A stretch of 64,000 nucleotides of DNA, taken from positions 76,023,126-76,087,125 of the forward strand of contig OW799237.1 in NCBI GenBank assembly GCA_941918925.1. Reading direction: 5' to 3'. Below the pieces are notes generated by a model, which did no database searches, was not told the origin of the DNA, and saw nothing but the letters and a program-made list of their open reading frames with translations. This document shows, one piece after another, positions 21,238-32,537 of this stretch (position 1 is its first letter; the number at the start of each line of letters is the position of its first letter). The DNA comes from Phyto melanocephala (Eukaryota; Arthropoda; Insecta; Diptera; Rhinophoridae). The position numbers and the translations under genes are program-made.

Positions 21238-23392
21238 CTAAAAAGATATAAAATGTTTTTATTTATTAAAGGCGTAGTTTTGTAGTCAACTTTAAAAGAT
21301 AAATGCTAAATACTTTGTAAATACATACATATAGTACATGTATGTAAATGGTGTACCAAAATTAACGAAAGATTTGAATTTGAAGCCATTTGTGCTGTAA
21401 AGTGTTGGCAACAATGAAATAATAATTCGACAGCTGTCAGTTTAGGGTAAGTAAAAATGAAGCGTTACACAAGTCGAAAGTTTTTATACAAAATATGGAT
21501 GGCTTTATTAATCGCTGAAATTCCCGTTTCACAGTTTTGATGTGCATTTTGGGCTGGAGGCATACTTTTTTGAAAATGATGCTGGTCAAGCAGTGACCGT
21601 TATTGGTGCACGATATCGTGACATGACATCACAGTATTGTTTTTTTAATCTGAATTAAATAGCAGTGGTACATAACCAAAGCACCATGGTATCCCACGTT
21701 GATTCAGGCTTCATAAGTCGACATATACCTCTGTATAGGAAGTGGGAAACCCTTAAACAATAAACAAAAACTGAGTTAAGAAATATGAAAAACTTTAGAA
21801 TTCAAAGAGTACATTCAACGGAAATGCAACGAAATCTTTTTTACAAAGGCTTACAACTTTACAATACATTACCAAAATTAAAGTAATAAAAATCTAGTTA
21901 AAAAACAAATCTCATTTTTTGTAAAGTATAATTTTTAACAAATTTAAGTATATAAAAAGTATATAAAATCATTAAATAAAAAATAATAATTTTATGGTAG
22001 TGCTCCAGTTACAGGTAAATGAGTTTGAATGGCACTCCTTCAGTTATAAATAAGTAAGTGTCGATGCTACTTATTAAAACAAAGCGGATAATTGCATAAA
22101 GAGAGAGACGTAATACTCTCGAAATAAAAAAGGGGCGGTCTTATTGCCCTTAATATATAATGGAAATGACGACAGAAACCAGAGCTGTCAGGTGTAGAAC
22201 GGTTTTTTTTTTTGGGTAACCAACACTTTAATGCACAAAAGATGACAAAAATTAATCTTGCGCCAATTTCGAGGTATCCCATCTTTTTATTAACAATAAA
22301 ATTATCGGAATTTATCTAAAAATTTACAAAAAAAAAAAAATAGAAACTGACAAATATTTTTTACTAATAAAGTATCTGCAAATTAAGGATATATTTATTC
22401 GCTGTGTATTTACTTATATATACACAGCAAAAAGACATGACAAATCGTTCATCCAATGATTAAGTGGTTCAAGACCTGCATGATTTTAGTATTAACGTGT
22501 GTTTATAAAAATATATTTATAAACTCAATTCCAATAAGTGCATGGAACAAATGGAACAATTATTCTATTTGTTTCTTGAATTGGTAAAGAAATTTTTCAT
22601 GCCTTTGCATTTAGTTTAAAGCATATCATTTATGACTAACTATGTTGGATTGTAGAAGTCATGAACAATGCATTTTCCTGTTAAATTGAGCTAATGTAAA
22701 ATTTTTCGACGAGTACATACATATATTTATCAGCGCAATTTTCAAATAAATAATTTTATAACTTAATTGATTATAAAAATTTACATTTACAGAAAGAAAA
22801 AACTTACCACAACTAATAGAAACGTTTCTTTGTCATTAGTGTGTACACCAGCTATACCCTTTGACGCCGCATCCATATCACCACCCATCATTACAAAACC
22901 ACCATAATCTTTGAAATATGAAATTAAAGTGTCCACATAGTCGAATAATTCCTCATTACGTGGAATATGGACTATTTTGCATGGCACATTGTAGAGAGAA
23001 TCAACAACATAAAATACTTCTAAAGCACCAATCCAATCATGAGAGCCAACAAATCGTTTAGGCTTATCTTCAATACGTACCAAAGTCTCTTGAATTTCTG
23101 TTATACTAGGAACGTTCAAATCAGTGTAACTGGGGCATTTATTCAACACCCATGATATCATACTCTGTAAAGTGCGATATGCACAACCCCAACCTTGATC
23201 GGGATGGCCGTCACAACCATAATGATAGTAATAGAAGTCACCACGTGTTAAAAAGGTTTGGCCTTTAGCACTACTCATGTTAAAAGCATAAGAGGGATGA
23301 GGTATTTGCTCCAAAAAATTATGCAGCAACTCGTACTTGTAAGTTTTTGACACAATGGCCTTGGCTTCATCCTTGACTCTATGGTGATCCAT
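21109..23392 (-). CDS. Ufsp1: Ufm1-specific protease 1 (UfSP1)
   Basis: Two exons, 22808-23392 and 21109-21237: 237 residues, in the range of insect and mouse UfSP1. A peptidase C78 cysteine protease that, in known systems, trims the UFM1 precursor to expose its Gly and removes UFM1 from targets, in cytosol and nucleus and linked to ER-phagy and ribosome quality control. Catalytic Cys70 lies in GWGCAYRTLQ; the Asp-Pro-His box is D196-P-H198, encoded by the first codons of exon 2; a Tyr-rich YYYHYGCDG precedes the Cys. All needed residues are present, so it is probably active. ATG at 23390-23392; stop TAA at 21109-21111. The intron (21238-22807) carries a mariner scrap and a retroposon copy. 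Confidence 0.96.
21340..21640 (+). pseudogene. Mariner-type transposase scrap in the UfSP1 intron
   Basis: An ATG at 21457 begins MKRYTS, like mariner N-termini. By deletion it soon meets a mid-protein block: CAFWAGG, then FENDAGQAVTVIGARYRDM at about 21535-21620. The catalytic C-terminal half is gone, replaced by the retroposon that begins at 21641. Confidence 0.65.
21641..22197 (-). mobile_element. Structured poly(A) retroposon family R, copy 2
   Basis: Minus-strand relative of 36601-37143, at roughly 75-80% by eye. It has the T run at 21641-21647 (poly(A) on the minus strand), the hairpin block near 21690-21760, two of the 'aactggaggagtacc' units near 22010-22050, and the 5' block at 22100-22190. 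About 200 bp at 21780-21990 is foreign; part translates as RNLFYKGLQLYNTLPK, which looks like a LINE tail. No target duplication recognised. Confidence 0.65.
22198..22807. other. Rest of the UfSP1 intron
   Basis: AT-rich, no recognised repeat or exon. Confidence 0.5.
22808..23392 (-). CDS. Ufsp1: UfSP1 exon 1
   Basis: Codes residues 1-195, ending at a whole codon (GTG|gtaagtt). Contains the catalytic Cys and the GGDMDAASKGIAGVH strand region. Confidence 0.96.
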
Positions 23393-24398
23393 TAAAGTTT
23401 TTCTGTTGTTAAATTTGTTGTGAGTTCTCTCTTGATGTACTTTTAGTTTTTAGTTTTTGGACTTTAGTTTTTTAAATTATTTTTACCTTTCTAACTCTGT
23501 GTTGTATTACCAATTGTTTCAAAAACCAGTCAAACGCTTAACTAATTTTATTAGCCAACTAACTTTATAGTTGTGATTTATTACGAATTGATTCACGTTT
23601 TGTAACAAATAAATATTACTAAAGTTATGCAGCCAGCGCTGTGTGCAAAGCCTACGTCTCAGTCTGGTTTTGTTTTCTTTTATATATTTCTTCTTTGTTT
23701 TGATTTTTTATTTTTCATTGATTTTGTTTTTGTCTAATACTTCTACCTGCTGTCGCACTTAAGTAGTTGTTTTATAATTTACATACATAAGTAATCTGCC
23801 TTCATTACATATTTAAAATATGTAATTTAAATAAATTATTTAACCATTTATGTTATTAATTCACTTTCATAAACTATTTGTATACAATTATTTTTAATTT
23901 TATTTACAGCATTAATATTATTTATAGCATTTTTTCTTTTGCGTGACGTTGAATTGCCAACTTCTTTTCTAGTTCATATTTGCAGGGATGTTAAATGATT
24001 TTTTTGTATAATGCGAGTTCCAAACATTTTTATTTTGAACTTATATCTAAAAATTATTAATTTATAAAATAAGATTATTGTTTAAGTAATTCTGAAAAAA
24101 ATGTTAGCTTTCTAGACAATAAATCTAGAAATAAATATCGGTCTATAAAATTATAGTAACACCTTAAAATTTAATAATATTTCAAATTAACAGAATTGGT
24201 AAAAAATTAAAAGTATCTAAATATTAAAAAAATTTTACGAGCTTTCCAGGTTAGTCTTTATCTAAAAAATAAAAATTATTTAATCAAAATACAATTAGGA
24301 AGATGTCTTTATTTATAGCATTACTAAATTAATAGGCTAGTTTTTTATTGGTTACCGTAATAATTTTTTTTAAAACTGATATCTAAATACACAGTTAA
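23393..24398. other. UfSP1 upstream region
   Basis: Must contain the UfSP1 5' UTR and promoter. No TATA box is obvious; the less AT-rich stretch at about 23630-23670 could be a 5' UTR or start region. Nothing else recognised. Confidence 0.4.
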
Positions 24399-24704
24399 AG
24401 GCTATAATACACGGCATTTTTTCTACATCTGACTTTAAAATTTGTGGGACATATGTAAATCTACATGTCTGTCAAAATTTTACTTTTACGCTGACTGCTT
24501 TGCAGCAGCAGAGTTTTCTGCCAACGGCTGATGTCACATGTTTTGACAGAAGAAAATAGAGTGCACTCTAATTAAAATTTTGTCAGATGTCTTAACACAT
24601 GTTTTTTTACAGAAGTAATGTTTTAAAGGTAACACACGACATGTTTGTATTAGCAGTGGAGAATTTGACAAGTCAAACGTAAAAACATGCCGTGTAATAG
24701 CTCC
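24399..24704. mobile_element. TTAA-flanked TIR element
   Basis: 306 bp between TTAA tetranucleotides at 24395-24398 and 24705-24708. Ends AGGCTATAATACACGGCA and the complement of CATGCCGTGTAATAGCTCC. The interior has repeated 'gtcaaaattttact/gacagaa' phrases and no long frame. The TTAA sites suggest a piggyBac helper; the ends differ from the CCCTTTG type at 18583. Confidence 0.65.
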
Positions 24705-25144
24705 TTAAGCTATTTAATTGTTACCATATTTTTTTGTGTCAATTTATTTTTTATTTATAAAAGTGGGCGTGACCGCATATCTGTAAAAGCATCAATCTAG
24801 ATGGGTTTGATGGATTTTGCTTGTTGTATTTGCAATTACGAGGATAACGTTGATATAGAAACAAATTTTTAAATATAAGAAAAATTTAAAGATCGTATTG
24901 ATTGTATGAATGGTATCATGGTGTAATTATATAAGGTAAAAGCAAATCGTTGAAGACTTTTCAATAGAATTTTTTCATATGAAGTTTGACAATTATAAAT
25001 TATAGAAGAGAGAGAATATATGAAATTTTGACATATGGCTACCTAGATTATCTTGGGTGGATTTCACTGTTTCATCTTTTGGTGTATTTATAATTACCAG
25101 GAACTGGGTTATATGAACATAAAAAAAGAATTAAAAAATCTGTT

Positions 25145-25311
25145 CGGTAGCCGATTATTTTTTCTTCACTTATTTTAAACTTCAGCTGTCAAAGCCCATA
25201 GATAAAAAACAATTCTTCTGTTATATAATTCAAATGTCAAACTTCATGTATAAAAAACATAAAAGAAAATTTCTCTCCGAACTGCGGTTACCTGATGAAT
25301 AAACAGCCTTG
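25145..25311. mobile_element. hAT-type MITE family M3, copy 2 (left end lost)
   Basis: Shares the body ('ttcagctgtcaaagccc', 'tctctccgaactgcggttac') and right end 'cctgatgaataaacagccttg' with other M3 copies. The left terminal repeat is missing. Confidence 0.65.
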
Positions 25312-25559
25312 TATAGACATATTATATATACATACATACATAAATATATATATATATATACATATGTAAGTAAATAGGAAATTCCCTGCTCGGGCGCCAT
25401 TTTGTTATGCAGTTTTATTTCCCAGCCGGTGTAGGGCTTAGTCTGTCCATGGGTGGTTTCAAATGTCTGCTTCCTTTGAGAATAAAACACTAAGTTGTTG
25501 GTTGGTTGGTTTGAACAAAAATCACAGTTCTGTAGTAAGGAAACCTTCGTTTAAGATGC

Positions 25560-25850
25560 CAGTGATTACCAGGGAATGTTCGAAGTATGAATTTGTATTT
25601 AGACGAATATAAGCAAAATGCGGAATGCTTTATATTCGGATACGAGGGATTACGAGTTAGTATTACGACGAATATAAGGAAAGTACGGTAGGCCTTGTAT
25701 TCGGTAGCAACAGATTACTAGTTAGTATTATGATGAATATAAGGAAAATACGGTAGGTCTTATAGTCGGCTACGGTAAAAATACGAGTAAGTTTCTACAA
25801 CGAAGAGAAGGAAAATTCGGATGGCCTTGTACGGTACGGTAAAAAAAACT
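25560..25850. repeat. Degenerate tandem array, unit about 66 bp
   Basis: Three to four head-to-tail units containing 'agttagtatta', 'acgaatataagg', 'aagtacggtaggcc' and 'ttgtattcgg'. The clearest units are at 25650-25715 and 25716-25782. Edge units are diverged. Not coding. Confidence 0.7.
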
Positions 25851-25984
25851 CGGATGTTTGAGTAAGTTTCGAATTTGTTTGGATTCAAATATTTGGCCCT
25901 TGTATGTATTTTCATAGCAGGGGTATACTTATATATACGTACATACATATACATATATATTACAAAACATTTTTATTTATTACA

Positions 25985-26096
25985 TAGATGTTTCTGACTC
26001 CATGTAGGCTGAATTACGTATCCTGAACCAACGTGGAATACCTTGACTTTTTGGTTCCTTTGTTCCTTTGCCATTAATGTTTTAGAACCTAAAAAA
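25985..26096 (+). mobile_element. Structured retroposon family R, 3' fragment (copy 3)
   Basis: Matches the last ~110 bp of 36601-37143 ('ccaacgtggaatacc', 'ttggtt', 'gccaat', 'ttttagaacctaaaaaaa'), ending in a short A run. 5'-truncated, as is common for copies made by reverse transcription. Confidence 0.65.
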
Positions 26097-26227
26097 ATAT
26101 ATACATATATTTACACTAAGGGTAATGTGTAGAACTTTTCGCAAAAATTTACTCAGGTTAGCGTCCTATAAAGCTGTGGGCATATTTAAATTAATCACAT
26201 ATGTATGTACATGTTGTTGCAAAGTTT

Positions 26228-26268
26228 AAAAGATTCGGCACGGCCGAATATAGCAGTTTTACTTGTTG
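26228..26268 (+). repeat. HINE-like tail fragment
   Basis: Only the 3' hairpin and tail remain: AGATTCGGCACGGCCGAATA, then 'tagcagttttacttgtt'. Confidence 0.7.
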
Positions 26269-26463
26269 CTTTTTTTTTACATTTTAATTTATATACAATG
26301 AAAATTCACTTTTTATGTTATTTTAGTTTTTATTTTATTATTCATCTTAATATATAATTAATTATTAACAATATTTTTCATTATTATTATTTAGTATTTA
26401 TCATTTTTATTAGCAGTATTGTAAGGTGGCAAAATATGTTTCTTAAATAGCACGGTGTACATA

Positions 26464-27086
26464 GGGCCTGTTCGTAAACGCATCACTGCGATGCACAATA
26501 TGATTACTTTGCGCTGCCACTGCAAATCATATGATGCTTCTTTTTGCTTATTTTATTGCTGTATTTACGAACGAGCGAACACTGCGGAAAAATGGAAAAA
26601 ATTATTTTAAATTTAATTTGTGAATTTGATAATACAATATCTGACATATATTTCAAATTCGAGGCTAAAAATGTTTAAAAAGTAAAATAATCAAAAATAA
26701 ATCATAAAAAACCGCATTCTTTATACTCACACATCTAATGCATCAGCCATTTTTGTGATTAGTTTTTTGTATTTATTTGCGCATAATATACTTTAATGTT
26801 GCATTTACGAACAGATGACAGCTGCAGTGTTGCCAACGTTTGCATTTACGAACATTGTGCGCATTATATGCACAGCTGTGATGCATTTACGAACAGGCCC
26901 TATATGTCAGATATTGTATTATCAAATTCACAAATTAAATTTATAATCATTTTTTCCGCAGTGTTCGCTCGTTCGTAAATGCAGCAATAAAATAAGCAAA
27001 AAAAAAGCATCAGCAACATATGATTTGCAGTGGCAGCGCAAAGTAATCATATTGTGCAGCGCAGTGATGCGTTTACGAACAGGCCC
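26464..27086. mobile_element. Fold-back element with GGGCC ends and 3-bp duplication
   Basis: 623 bp, flanked by ATA on both sides (26461-26463, 27087-27089). The arms 26464-26650 and 26901-27086 are inverted copies of each other (GGGCCTGTTCGTAAACGCAT at each tip). The ~250-bp centre ends at 26900 with a further inward tip, 'gcatttacgaacaggccc', and has extra 'gcatttacgaaca' motifs at about 26804, 26840 and 26883. GGGCC ends and 3-bp duplications are typical of PIF/Harbinger. No coding frame. Confidence 0.78.
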
Positions 27087-27188
27087 ATAATTAGATTTAT
27101 TTTCTGCAGAGGTTTAAATAAGTGTATTTGTTTTAAAATGAAAAAAGAATTTATATTATCTGTGTTATTGTTTTTTGTTATACAATTA

Positions 27189-27294
27189 CTGCCATATTGA
27201 TACAAAATATTTTAGGTCTTTTAAAGGCTAATTTGACAAATTTCTGTACAACATCTGTCAAATAAGCCTAAAATATTTTTTATGAATACGGCAG
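27189..27294. mobile_element. MITE family M2, copy 2
   Basis: 106 bp, starting CTGCCATATTGATACAAAA and ending 'tttttatgaatacggcag', flanked by TTA on both sides. Family with 12886-12994. Confidence 0.8.
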
Positions 27295-28911
27295 TTAATC
27301 TTTAATAAAAACGTGTTGTATTTAAAATAAATTTTTTAAAGCACTTTTATAGTTTTGTTTTGTATACTGTTGTCGTTATGTAAGCATAATTATTGATTCA
27401 ACACAATTTTAATTAAACATTTTTTTAACAAAGTTACATACTCAAAGAGAAAAAGAGACACAGTTTTTTTTTAATACAAAGGCAATTAATTAAAGAGTTT
27501 TACTTTTTAATTAAAATAGTTTTTTGTTCTCTTGATTTATAATACATGATGACTAATTTAGAAAGTAATGGTTTTTTAAGAAAAATTAAAGCCACAAATA
27601 TGTTTTTTTTTATAATACTTTTACACAATTACTTTAAGAAGGAAAAAGCGACTTAATTCTGACTTTTTTATAAAACACAAATTATACGTATATTTATTTA
27701 GGGAAAAAAATGTATAGGTAAATAATTAATTAAAATATTTCTCTTTAAAGAAATTATGCATATGAATTCTTCATTTTAAAATAACTTTGAATATTACCAA
27801 CTAACAAATTTTTTCGAAAATTTCTCTCGCAATTTGTATATCAACTCTCCTTGGTTTTAGCAAAATTATCATAAAAATTATTTTTAATTTTGAAAAGATT
27901 GAAAGCAATATTAAAGCAATGTAAAGAGATTTGCAAAATTAGAAGTTAAAAAATAACACGTAAATATTTGATTCACTTAACCTTAAAATAATTTACATAA
28001 AAAAAAAAAATTAATTACAGAATCTTATATCCGTTATCTACTGTAATTGAATTTTTATTCCAGAAAAATAAGGCTGAACAATTTTTAGAGTTTCTCTTTG
28101 TTTCGGTAAAATATCCTAAATAAAATTCGATATATAAACTAAAAATAAACCTTTTCCCTAATATATTTAGATATTGATGTATAAAAATCTATTAAGTAAT
28201 TTTTGTAAATTTTTTCATGCCAGTAACCAGGGTTTTGAAATTAAGCAACCGAATATTTTAGTTGCCAGCAAATTAGGTGATGCCAACTGATGGTATTTAA
28301 AAGGCCTGATTAACTATAAATATACAATTTTGGTATCACAAGAATACTTATTACGAGGTGTATGGAATTTTAAAGGATGGGAGTTTTTTTTTTTACAGAT
28401 TTATTATTTTTAAGTTTCTAAAGAATATGTATGAAAAACAATTTAAAATTTAGGCTGCTTTTCAAATTGTTCTGGAAAACAACACAATATTACATTTGTG
28501 GCATGCATTTCGATATTCCGAATTCTAAATTAAACAGCAATATTAAAATTCTGTTCAACTAAAATAGCAATATCAAATTCAATTCTAATAGTAATCAGAT
28601 TAAAAAAAAAATAAAAATTTTCGAAGCATTTTTAAAAAATGTTGCCTAACTTGCATGCTTTTCTTTCAAATAAGATCTTGTTCCGTCAATACTGATTTTG
28701 TAATAATTAAATTTAAACAAAAGCTACGTAACTTATGTGTATATTTATATTTTACCTAAGAGGATAAATATGTGGCATACTTTCCTAATAAATAAAACGC
28801 GGTTTTTATTAGAACAACTAAGAACTATATAAACTTTATTTATTTTATTTAGCTTCCTATGCAATAGCCGTAATGCTGACTTCCTTTAGGTAATAAGAAT
28901 TTGATAACGAC
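27295..28911. other. AT-rich intergenic DNA, nothing recognised
   Basis: No gene or clear repeat on either strand. Confidence 0.5.
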
Positions 28912-29025
28912 CAAGGCATATTTATTCATCAGGTAATTGCAGTTCGGAGAGAATTTTTTTTTTTTTTATATATGAAGTTTGACATTTGAAATTAATTAGA
29001 AAAGAGAGAAAATTGTTTTGCCTTG
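28912..29025. mobile_element. hAT-type MITE family M3, copy 3, 8-bp duplication
   Basis: 114 bp between perfect ATAACGAC repeats (28904-28911, 29026-29033). Ends CAAGGCATATTTATTCATCA and 'gttttgccttg'. A shorter internal-deletion form. Confidence 0.88.
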
Positions 29026-29033
29026 ATAACGAC

Positions 29034-30407
29034 TTCTTTTTATTTGCCTCTGTACGAGTCGTCTAGGGTTGCCAGAGTATTGGTTCTTATTGTGCAACGT
29101 AGGGGTGTATGTAAGGGAACGTACGCCACAAATCACAGGATATTGTAATAGAGCTGATATTGTCTATAGGAGACTGGACACAATCCAAATTACTCATCAA
29201 GCCTTTTTGTAGTTTTTGTAAAAATATTGTTTGTATGTGTTACATAAAAATTTGAAAATTTTATTCCTTTTAGATCAAGCACCGTTGTTGTATCAAATAC
29301 ACACATATTTTCACAAAGCTAATGCTTGATGTGTGTCAGTCTAAGATGATCTGCTGGGCAATTCTGCTATGGGCTAAAGTTTAGTTTATAGTATAATACA
29401 AGACGTAAGAACTGACAGAAATTTGTGTAGGCTGAAAAAAGTATGATAGTGTAAAAGCAAATTGTATTCTGTAGAAGAAAACATGTTAAAACTGAGATAA
29501 AATATGGATGGAAATTTGATGAATTGTATTTAAAAATTGAACATTTTTTAAAACCAGAGTTTTTTTTTAATCTTATCATTGGCAAACAGATTAAAGTGAG
29601 CTAGTAATTATACAACTATTAAAAGAAAAAACAATATGTATGTATATTTTAATATTGTAATTGTAATGGAACTGCAAACACCATAAATTATTTAATTCAT
29701 CAAACACATTCAAATACAAAAGTAATAAAGCTAAAGTTTGAATTGAATTCTTTAATTTTAAAGTGAATATTATTTTTTACGTTTTTGCGGTTTTAATTTG
29801 TTTTGTCAATTAGCTGTTTAGTTGTTTCCCAATTCATTCTACTTCACACTTACAACCGGTAATTTAATTAAAAAGCTTTTAACTCTAGGGGAATTATTAT
29901 CTCATTGAAGGACCAAATTAATACTTGATAATCAAATTTTAATTTAAAAAGTATTATATTAGCATTTACTATAAGTAGGCCCTTGTAAGTAAGAAAGTCA
30001 TAAGTGCCAAAATTCGAAAATTGGGATAAAGGCAAATTCGGACCCATGACTGAAAAACGTGAAGAAAAATGGTCACAAAAACTCTTATCTGTCACTTACT
30101 ACGATAAAAAGTTGCATTGACCAAAATCATAGGCTTTTAAAATTTAAAGAAAAGTTGTTTTGCTTTTGTTTTTGAATATGTTTTTATTGATATGAAATAA
30201 ATGCTTTATTTCGTTTTGTTTGGTGCACAAAAGCAAGCAAATTTTTAACGTATTTCTACATTTTTTGAGTGTCTCTAGTAGACAAATCTTCATAAGACTC
30301 TGTCATTTGATGAAAAATGCCAAACTTCAAATTAAAAAAAAAAAAATTTTTTTTGCTAAACAAACCAATGACGGTTTATTGTACAAAAGACTATTTAAAA
30401 AATTTTT
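29034..30407. other. Intergenic DNA, nothing recognised
   Basis: Open frames at 29367-29585 and 29868-30095 (minus strand) show no motif and have AT-driven composition. Confidence 0.5.
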
Positions 30408-30415
30408 ATAACTTC

Positions 30416-30623
30416 CAAGGCACATTTATTCAGTAGGTAGTCTTGTTTCGTCAGCTGATTATTTTTTTCTTAACTTATTTTAAATTTCAGTTGTCAAAGT
30501 ATATAGATAAAAAACTATTTTCTCTTCTCTCATTTATTTCAAAAGTCAAACTTCATATATAAAAAATATAAAAAAAACAAATACTCTCCGAACTGCAATT
30601 ACCTGATGAATTAATATGCCTTG
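30416..30623. mobile_element. hAT-type MITE family M3, copy 4, 8-bp duplication
   Basis: 208 bp between perfect ATAACTTC repeats (30408-30415, 30624-30631). Ends CAAGGCACATTTATTCAGTA and 'cctgatgaattaatatgccttg'. The most complete copy of the family. Confidence 0.9.
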
Positions 30624-30631
30624 ATAACTTC

Positions 30632-31612
30632 TAAGGTAATAAGAGTTTTTTTGTGAACAACTTTTCCTTAAAACTGTAAGATTTGTAGTTCATATATTTT
30701 AAATGTTTTAATGCTATTTGTATATTCTTATAACTCTGTTAATCATTTTGTTAAAAAGAATAAGTTTTAACAAAAAAAAAAAAAAAAAATAAATAAATGA
30801 TGTAAATGTAATGCAAATACAAATTACATAATTTGTAACTGTTGGTTTAAAAGTCTACTAGCAAAATTTTTGCTTAAGAGTTTTTAATAGATTTTCAAAT
30901 AAGTCGTTGCAAAAAATATGATGAAGAAATTTTTCAAACTGCAATATATTTTGCTCTCTTTATCTTACATACGGATCGAATTCCCTCATATCTTGCTTCT
31001 TAAATATCCAATTAAAATTCTTACGACTTGTTTTATAGCCTAAAAGTTATCTCAGAGTGCTAAAGATAATGTAAACAAATGATGTAGTAAAAAAACTTTG
31101 TTCATCATCGATGTCGGAGAGATGTACTTAATATTTTAGTTTTCTTTTTGATTAAAACTAAATACTTTTTTGGCCCTCTAATTACAATTTTTGATTTTTT
31201 TTTTTTCGAAAAAATGTGTCAGAGAGACGTTTAAGATATTTATCTCAAGAATTCTAGCCTTGAAAATTTAAAAAAGGTTAAGTTCATATATAACAATTAC
31301 CACTGATTTGGCTTTATTTTTGTGCAAAATTTTCCAAAAAACTTACACTTGATTGCGTTTCATATCTTCTAAAAAATTACTATTAATCGTAAAGCTAAAC
31401 AAAAGTTTTTTTTCAACTCAAAATGATATGAAAATTTTGAACAATATGAGACCACAATTAAAAAAGACAACCGAAAAATTGTGCATTTTAAAGTTTTCTG
31501 ATAATAGGAATTTCACAAGATTAGTAGTAGTTATTGATTACGTAAATACCTTTAATATGTATAATTGTATACTTTCATTATCATTATGAAAAATATATTT
31601 AGATTGTATATA
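30632..31612. other. AT-rich intergenic DNA, nothing recognised
   Basis: The 78-codon open frame at 31353-31589 has no recognisable motif. Includes an A run of about 20 at 30772-30790. Confidence 0.5.
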
Positions 31613-31740
31613 CGGCGTTATGCTTAATAACAAACTGTGTGCTAACTAACAGGCTGCTATCTTTCCCTTATGGAAATTTACCCATAAAAAAGTTAACAGC
31701 TCATTAGTTAGCACACGGTTTGTTATTATGCATAACGCCG
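31613..31740. mobile_element. MITE family M1, copy C
   Basis: 128 bp, starting CGGCGTTATGCTTAATAACA and ending 'attatgcataacgccg'. The same length as copy A. Confidence 0.85.
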
Positions 31741-32450
31741 ATATATAGTTTTAGCTTAATCCTTACGAAATGTAAATTACATACTTGCAATTAATCCTTG
31801 TCCATTTATAGTTTACATATTTCGTTTCCTATTTTGTTTAGACTTAACAGGACAGTTCCAGTAGAAGTGTGTTTTACTCGTAGATTTCCTATGTGTCGTT
31901 TACAGAGTGTTATCTAAGTTATTAATATTTATTGTGATTTTCTAAATAGAAAATATAAATTTCTTTAAATTCTTTCATTATTATTTTTTTGTAATTGCAT
32001 ATAAACTACGTTTTTTTTTTTGTTTAATTTAGAATTATTATTTTGTGTGTAAACAATTTACATTTTTGTGTATCCTATATCGTTATAAATATATATTGTG
32101 TTGATTGTTTATGTTGTTTTTTTTTTCATTATTTTTTTTTTTCAATAATTATTTCATTGTTAAATTTCTCTTAATAAAAATAGAAGGGTTTCGGTTTTAT
32201 TGTTTTGCCTTTTTTTAGTTTAATGTTTTAATATTATTAATATTTTACATGCGTATTTAAGAATTATGGTTTATGCAAATAGTCTGTCTGTCTGTCTTTT
32301 TTTTTTATTGTAAACAAATATTTTTACATTTTTATTTTACTTTTGTTTTTTTCATTTGGCGGTATACGCTCATTTTTATTTAGTGATATGAGAGGGAGTT
32401 AACGTGGCCTGCTAGAGGATTTTATTTTATAAGTCTAATATTTAACTTTA
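31741..32450. other. Region 3' of ORP9
   Basis: Probably the ORP9 3' UTR and downstream DNA (minus strand). A candidate AATAAA is the complement of 32421-32426, 25 nt after the stop. Otherwise T-rich. Confidence 0.5.
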
Positions 32451-32537
32451 TTATCTTTTACTCTCTTTTTCTTGCAAATAAACACGTTGACTTAAGGGTT
32501 TGGTATAAATCCAATTTTCACCCACCGGCTTAAAATA
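32451..32537 (-). CDS. ORP9: ORP9 last exon
   Basis: Acceptor TTTTTTAG|TAT. Codes [20 protein letters not shown] to stop TAA at 32451-32453. Confidence 0.92.
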   Translation of the reverse strand, partial: YFKPVGENWIYTKPLSQRVYLQEKESKR

